This document shows positions 4,528-7,690 of a stretch of 7,690 nucleotides of DNA, piece after piece. How positions within the stretch are numbered: position 1 is the first letter of the stretch; each line of letters begins with the position of its first letter. Position numbers and translations under genes: made by a program. The notes under the pieces were generated by a model. That model searched no databases and was not told where the DNA came from. It worked only from the letters and a program-made list of their open reading frames with translations. Source of the DNA: Candidatus Nomurabacteria bacterium (GTDB taxonomy: Bacteria; Patescibacteriota; Minisyncoccia; Phycocordibacterales; UBA9973); the NCBI GenBank assembly GCA_028286705.1, contig JAQBRC010000042.1:1-7690 (forward strand), in the 5' to 3' direction.

Positions 4528-5532
4528 TTAGTCCTTCAAAGACAAGTTAAACTGAGCAAGTGCTTCCTTGATTTCTGTGATGCCCTTGTCGCCAATGCCA
4601 TCGATTTCAAGAAGGTCATCTACTCGCTTGCGAGCGATACCGCCGATAGTGCGGATGTTTGCAGCAGAGAGAGCGTTCAGTGTACGAGTTGAAAGTCCGA
4701 TTGCATCGATGCGGTTCTTCAAAACGTCAGTAACGTCTTCCTCTTCCTTGCCTGATTCAGAAGATACTTCTTCAGTATCAGCTGATTCCATAACTGGAGC
4801 CTTAACAGCAGTTGCTGCCTGGATGTCTGCAATAATTTTGCCACTATCAACTGAGATAATAGCTGCAAGCTGTTCAATCATTGTTTGTACTGAGGATTCA
4901 AGTGCTACTCGAGGTGAGAGTGTCCCATCAGTTTCAATAGTGAGTCGGAGACGATTGAAGTTAGTCTTATCCCCTACACGCATTTCCTCTACGTCATAGC
5001 TCACGCGACGAATTGGAGAGAAAATTGCATCTAGAAAGATAGTACCGATATCCGCCTTCTGCTTGTGGTGAGCATCGCGAGGAACGAATCCTAGACCACG
5101 CTCAACAGTCACTTCAACGTTCAATGCTGCCTTACCAGTAATTTCACAAATGTACTGCTCAGGGTTTGAAACAGTAACAGCGCCCTTGGCGTTGATGTCA
5201 GCTGCAGTAACGATCTTAGGACCCTTTACTGAGAAAGACACTTTTACTGGCTCATCTCCAACAAGCTGGAAACGTACGTTCTTAAGGTTCAAAAGTAGAG
5301 TGATAACATCTTCCTTCACGCCTTCAATAGTAGAAAATTCGTGAGAAACACCATCAATCTTTACAGCTGTAATAGCTGCACCTGGCAATGATGAGAGGAT
5401 AATACGTCGTAGTGAGTTGCCGAGAGTGTAGCCATATCCTGGCACTAGTCCGTCAATTTCAAATACGCCTTTGTTGCCTTCTTCAAGTACTGCTTTTGGT
5501 TTTGATGGGAGGATGATTTTTTGTTCGCTCAT
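4528..5532 (-). CDS. rpoA: DNA-directed RNA polymerase subunit alpha
   Basis: The 334-residue protein has both alpha domains. The N-terminal dimerisation and assembly domain includes GYTLGNSLRRIILSSLPG (34-51) and GFVPRDAHHKQKADIGTI (about 148-165). An acidic linker (about 250-272) leads to the C-terminal DNA- and activator-binding domain (about 272-334). In that domain the residues matching E. coli R265, N268, G296, K298 and E302 are kept (R283, N286, G314, K316, E320), while those matching K271 and S299 are Ser289 and Gly317. UP-element binding may therefore be retained but altered. It lies between rpsD and rplQ as usual, and has an additional promoter in its own 61-nt upstream gap. Confidence 0.99.
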   Translation of the reverse strand: MSEQKIILPSKPKAVLEEGNKGVFEIDGLVPGYGYTLGNSLRRIILSSLPGAAITAVKIDGVSHEFSTIEGVKEDVITLLLNLKNVRFQLVGDEPVKVSFSVKGPKIVTAADINAKGAVTVSNPEQYICEITGKAALNVEVTVERGLGFVPRDAHHKQKADIGTIFLDAIFSPIRRVSYDVEEMRVGDKTNFNRLRLTIETDGTLSPRVALESSVQTMIEQLAAIISVDSGKIIADIQAATAVKAPVMESADTEEVSSESGKEEEDVTDVLKNRIDAIGLSTRTLNALSAANIRTIGGIARKRVDDLLEIDGIGDKGITEIKEALAQFNLSLKD

Positions 5533-5542
5533 ATAGTGAAAT

Positions 5543-5571
5543 ATAGTACCATTATTTTGTAATTATTGCAA
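5543..5571 (-). promoter_or_regulatory. Internal promoter upstream of rpoA
   Basis: TTGCAA (5571-5566), a 17-bp spacer and an extended -10 TGG-TACTAT (hexamer 5548-5543) occupy the largest gap of the operon. The rpoA ATG is 10 nt past the -10, predicting a leader of about 4 nt. It would allow rpoA, rplQ, rplM and rpsI to be expressed apart from the upstream genes. Confidence 0.6.
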
Positions 5572-5593
5572 TATCGTGTTCTATTGCGCTCTA

Positions 5594-6202
5594 CTAACGA
5601 CTGTAGAACTCAAGTACGGTGTCGAACTGAAGAAATGCTTCTTCATTTTTTGGCTTTGATACCACTTCCGCCTGAAGTGCTTCAGGAGTTAGTTTCAACC
5701 ACTTAGGCCAAGCGTAATTTTTAACCTTCGCTGCGAAATCAGTGAAGATTGGACTCTTGCGACTCCCTTCACGTACAGCAACGATGTCACCAATGTGAAC
5801 AGTCTGAGATGCAATAGTAGTTTTCTTGCCATTCACTGTGAAGTGACCGTGAGAAACGAGCTGACGAGCAAATCGACGAGTGTTAGCGAAACCGAGGCGG
5901 TACACTACGTTATCAAGACGGTTTTCTAGTTCTTCGTAGAGCTTGTCTGTAACAGGCATACCCTTAACGTTGTTAGCCACCTTCACGTAGTTAGAAAGCT
6001 GCTTCTCGCTGATACCGTAAGAAAAACGAACCTTCTGTTTTTCGATAAGCTGAGTACCGAAACCAGACAATGCCTTTGGGCGCTTGCCTTTACCAACCTT
6101 AGACTTCTTAGCCTCAGATAGTAGATACTTTGGAGTCTGGCACTTTTCAAAGACACCTGAACCCAAACGACGACACATTTTGTATTTTGCTCCTAAAATC
6201 AT
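5594..6202 (-). CDS. rpsD: 30S ribosomal protein S4 (uS4)
   Basis: The 202-residue protein matches S4: the N-terminal YKMCRRLGSGVFEK (7-20) and RPKALSGFGTQLIEKQKVRFSYG (41-63), followed by the S4 RNA-binding domain (about 92-150) with ENRLDNVVYRLGFANTRRFARQLVSHGH. S4 starts 30S assembly on 16S rRNA. Only two cysteines (10 and 21) occur near the N-terminus, so this is the zinc-free form. The beginning MILGAKYK differs from the common MARY start but fits with the conserved YK.CRR a few residues later. It follows rpsK by 11 nt without a Shine-Dalgarno, in the standard S13-S11-S4-alpha order. Confidence 0.98.
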   Translation of the reverse strand: MILGAKYKMCRRLGSGVFEKCQTPKYLLSEAKKSKVGKGKRPKALSGFGTQLIEKQKVRFSYGISEKQLSNYVKVANNVKGMPVTDKLYEELENRLDNVVYRLGFANTRRFARQLVSHGHFTVNGKKTTIASQTVHIGDIVAVREGSRKSPIFTDFAAKVKNYAWPKWLKLTPEALQAEVVSKPKNEEAFLQFDTVLEFYSR

Positions 6203-6213
6203 ATATTTATACT

Positions 6214-6648
6214 TTAAACTCTTCGAGGCTTCTTCGCCTTAGGACCATTGTGTGGTACTGGAGTCTTATCCTTAACTGACAATAGTTCGATACCAGTTGC
6301 AACGAATGCACGGATCAACGGTTCACGGCCAGAGCCAACGCCCTTAACCATAACGTGAGTTTCCTTGATACCAGCAGTTGTAGCCTTTTCAGCAAGGATT
6401 TCACCAACCTTAGAGGCTGCGAAAGGAGTTCCTTTCTTAGCGCCTTTAAAGCCTAGTGACCCTGATGAAGACCAGAACAGGATATTACCCTTAGTGTCAC
6501 TTACTACAGCCTTTGTATTATTAAAAGTGGCTTCAATAGCTAGTATTGAGGTAGTAAGCTTCTTCTTTGGAGTACGTCCAACAGCACGGCCGCGCTTGTC
6601 TGCGTCCACCAACTGTCCTTCTTGAGTTGCAATTCGTTTCTTTCCCAT
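6214..6648 (-). CDS. rpsK: 30S ribosomal protein S11 (uS11)
   Basis: The 144-residue protein contains the S11 core: ATFNNTKAVVSDTKGNILFWSS (40-61), SLGFKGAKKGTPFAA (64-78), VKGVGSGREPLIRA (101-114) and the C-terminal DKTPVPHNGPKAKKPRRV. It binds 16S rRNA on the 30S platform. A basic N-terminal extension of about 30 residues precedes the core, longer than in E. coli. It starts 5 nt after rpsM with no Shine-Dalgarno, so reinitiation or coupling is probable. Confidence 0.98.
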   Translation of the reverse strand: MGKKRIATQEGQLVDADKRGRAVGRTPKKKLTTSILAIEATFNNTKAVVSDTKGNILFWSSSGSLGFKGAKKGTPFAASKVGEILAEKATTAGIKETHVMVKGVGSGREPLIRAFVATGIELLSVKDKTPVPHNGPKAKKPRRV

Positions 6649-6653
6649 ACTAA

Positions 6654-7034
6654 TTATGTCTTACTTTCTTTACGGCGACCACTTCCCATAGTATTTCGAA
6701 CGTTTCCACGAACAGTTCGAGAATTAGTTTTGGTACGCTGGCCCTTTACTGGTAATTTGCGCATGTGACGGATGCCACGATATGCCTTGATATCTTTCAA
6801 ACGCTTAACGTTTGCAGAGATCTCACGCTTGAGGTTTCCCTCGATAGTGCGGTCTTCGATGTTCTTGCGGATAACGTTTTCCTGTTCAACAGACAATGCT
6901 GTCGGCTTGGTGTCTGGACTAACGCCAGCATCAGCTAGTACTTTGTTTGCAGTCGCACGGCCAATACCATAGAGGGTAGTAAGACCAATGTCGAGACGCT
7001 TTTCGTTGGGGATGTTTATACCTAAAATACGCAT
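6654..7034 (-). CDS. rpsM: 30S ribosomal protein S13 (uS13)
   Basis: The 126-residue protein opens with RILGINIPNEKRLDIGLTTL (2-21), followed by YGIGRATANKVL (22-33) with the helix-two-turn-helix, and carries the conserved YRGIRHMRKLPVKGQRTKT (85-103) ahead of a basic tail. S13 sits in the 30S head, contacting the 50S subunit and P-site tRNA. The length is normal and the start is unambiguous. It is 15 nt downstream of rpmJ in the standard order, with an AT-rich gap and no Shine-Dalgarno. Confidence 0.98.
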   Translation of the reverse strand: MRILGINIPNEKRLDIGLTTLYGIGRATANKVLADAGVSPDTKPTALSVEQENVIRKNIEDRTIEGNLKREISANVKRLKDIKAYRGIRHMRKLPVKGQRTKTNSRTVRGNVRNTMGSGRRKESKT

Positions 7035-7049
7035 ATATTACTGAATGAT

Positions 7050-7163
7050 TTACTGTTTCTGTTTGTGCTTAGGGTTACCGTCACAAATCACTACCAAGTG
7101 CCGATTGCGCTTAACAATCTTACACTTATCGCACATCTTTTTTACTGTTGATTTTATCTTCAT
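7050..7163 (-). CDS. rpmJ: 50S ribosomal protein L36 (bL36), zinc-binding form
   Basis: This 37-codon frame reads MKIKSTVKKMCDKCKIVKRN at its start and ends PKHKQKQ, a near-complete match to L36. Cys11, Cys14, Cys27 and His33 form the zinc ribbon of the canonical (C+) type. It lies between infA and rpsM, its usual place. The 48-nt gap upstream holds two perfect palindromes but no Shine-Dalgarno. Confidence 0.98.
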   Translation of the reverse strand: MKIKSTVKKMCDKCKIVKRNRHLVVICDGNPKHKQKQ

Positions 7164-7170
7164 AAATAAA

Positions 7171-7184
7171 AATTGAGCTCAATT
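7171..7184. repeat. 14-bp perfect palindrome in the infA-rpmJ gap
   Basis: AATTGAGCTCAATT is its own reverse complement. On the minus strand it is followed by a T-rich run just before the rpmJ ATG, so in RNA it could form a weak 5-bp hairpin and act as an attenuator, or as DNA it could be a protein site. No function can be assigned. Confidence 0.5.
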
Positions 7185-7198
7185 GAGTCAAGCGGGAG

Positions 7199-7210
7199 TA
7201 GTATATACTA
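7199..7210. repeat. 12-bp perfect palindrome just after infA
   Basis: TAGTATATACTA lies 1 bp beyond the infA stop codon and 14 bp from the second palindrome. It is AT-only except for one G and one C, so chance is a fair explanation. Confidence 0.4.
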
Positions 7211-7211
7211 T

Positions 7212-7421
7212 TTAAACTCTTCTGACAATACGTCCTTTTCCCCCATAGGGATCAAGCAATACTTCGACAGTATCGCCTACTAACACCTTAATTCGGTGCA
7301 ATCGCATCTTTCCAGCGAGATAACACACAAGGATATCTCCTTTTTCAAATTCCACCCGAAACATAGTATTCGGAAGGGCTTCTGTTACGGTACCTCTAAC
7401 TGACTCTTCTTGTGTTGCCAT
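7212..7421 (-). CDS. infA: Translation initiation factor IF-1
   Basis: The 69-residue protein is a single S1/OB-fold domain of normal IF-1 length, with GTVTEALPNTMFRVEF (10-25), LAGKMR (35-40), the matched RIKVLVGD (43-50) and the ending GKGRIVRR (61-68). IF-1 occupies the 30S A site during initiation. The ATG at 7421 gives the MATQEES start. An in-frame TTG at 7427 would sit at about the predicted transcription start, so it is the less likely choice. It is the first gene of the operon, with a clear promoter giving a leader of only about 5 nt, notable for the gene of an initiation factor in a genome with few Shine-Dalgarno sites. Confidence 0.98.
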   Translation of the reverse strand: MATQEESVRGTVTEALPNTMFRVEFEKGDILVCYLAGKMRLHRIKVLVGDTVEVLLDPYGGKGRIVRRV

Positions 7422-7432
7422 TGACAAAGGAC

Positions 7433-7461
7433 ACTATACTAAATTTTCCTGTGCGGGTCAA
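7433..7461 (-). promoter_or_regulatory. Main promoter of the infA-rpsI operon
   Basis: TTGACC (7461-7456), a 17-bp spacer and TATAGT (7438-7433) lie between the upstream stop codon and infA. Eleven nucleotides separate the -10 from the ATG, so the 5' leader is only about 5 nt. No terminator stands between the preceding gene and this promoter, so some read-through is possible. Confidence 0.82.
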
Positions 7462-7465
7462 GCAT

Positions 7466-7690
7466 TTACTTCACTTGTACCTTTATACGGTCAGCTTGGT
7501 ACGGAAAATAGGGTGCCCAAAAGGGCAATAACGAATATTGCGCCGTATCTATCTCAGGAACAGCAGAAATAACGGCCTTAAACTGCTCATGGGAGATTCC
7601 CAGTAATGACTGCTGAATGGTATCAACAGGGGCTTTGGTAATAATAGTTCCCTGTCCTGATACGGAAATTGTTATGGAAGGAGGAATATT
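7466..7690 (-). CDS. C-terminal end of an unidentified protein, cut by window edge
   Basis: An open minus-strand frame enters from the right edge and gives 74 residues before TAA. It contains no ATG, hence it is the tail of a longer gene. The composition is beta-rich and mildly hydrophobic, with SISVSGQGTI-like strands near the start, a probable helix (QSLLGISHEQFKAVISAVPEI, in part), and a conserved-looking ending PFWAPYFPYQADRIKV. Endings of the form PFW...P...IKV occur, from memory, at the C-termini of large surface or baseplate-J-like proteins annotated in CPR genomes, but I cannot confirm the family. It stops 4 bp before the -35 of the infA promoter. Confidence 0.7.
   Translation of the reverse strand, partial: NIPPSITISVSGQGTIITKAPVDTIQQSLLGISHEQFKAVISAVPEIDTAQYSLLPFWAPYFPYQADRIKVQVK

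Noticed and set aside
4568..4999. 143-codon plus-strand frame across rpoA
   Set aside because: It is antisense to a highly conserved gene, with serine-rich, low-information sequence and no start signals; a shadow frame.
7163..7191. Promoter TTGACT-17 bp-TATTTA in front of rpmJ
   Set aside because: The -10 would overlap the rpmJ start codon, so the transcript would begin inside the gene; TATTTA is also a weak match.
7422..7427. IF-1 starting at TTG 7427
   Set aside because: It coincides with the predicted transcription start, and IF-1 proteins begin close to the ATG-encoded MATQ.
1..7690. UGA reassignment (as in Absconditabacteria/Gracilibacteria)
   Set aside because: No gene ends in TGA, but none contains an in-frame TGA either; conserved glycines and tryptophans use GGN and TGG, so the standard code suffices.
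1..7690. Mobile element, CRISPR array, tRNA or rRNA
   Set aside because: No transposase, spaced direct repeats, terminal inverted repeats, clover-leaf or rRNA signature was seen; the conserved genes and their order look like stable chromosome.

Overview
The window reads as chromosomal DNA of a small-genome bacterium, most likely a member of the Patescibacteria/CPR (Parcubacteria-like). The reasons are indirect. The housekeeping proteins are short and compact. A winged-helix plus Cas2/PaaX-like protein and a PemK/MazF protein with a long N-terminal lead-in (both types I associate with CPR genomes) are present. Shine-Dalgarno sequences are almost absent, and promoters sit so close to start codons that most transcription units look leaderless. 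The standard genetic code fits every gene: of 15 visible stop codons 12 are TAA, 3 are TAG and none is TGA, and no frame needs TGA read through.

Left part (1-2,570), chaperones and two accessory genes. The 5' part of dnaK runs leftward off the window. Divergent from it is a winged-helix/Cas2-like (PaaX-like) gene, then a NUDIX hydrolase, both on the plus strand. The NUDIX gene converges on grpE (minus) across one shared bidirectional terminator. DnaK and its exchange factor GrpE are thus close together but in separate units.

Middle part (2,595-3,374), a small divergent pair and an odd intergenic region. A 50-codon gene (minus) has a near-consensus promoter placed exactly for leaderless transcription. 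Head to head with it lies a PemK/MazF-type toxin gene (plus). After the toxin gene come a perfect 11-bp hairpin, a strong minus-strand promoter that drives no obvious protein, and the terminator of the ribosomal operon.

Right part (3,390-7,461), one long minus-strand operon in transcription order infA, rpmJ, rpsM, rpsK, rpsD, rpoA, rplQ, rplM, rpsI. It encodes IF-1, six small- and large-subunit proteins of the alpha-operon type plus L13/S9, and the RNA polymerase alpha subunit. The main promoter is in front of infA, a second one lies in the rpsD-rpoA gap, and an intrinsic terminator follows rpsI. Beyond infA, the C-terminal end of an unrecognised minus-strand protein enters from the right edge, where secY/adk/map would often be found.

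The most unusual signal is the systematic placement of -10 elements about 6-11 nt from start codons in front of eight genes. The 50-aa/MazF divergent pair and the orphan promoter-plus-hairpin downstream of mazF come next. No CRISPR array, tRNA, rRNA, insertion sequence or clear new multi-gene system was found.
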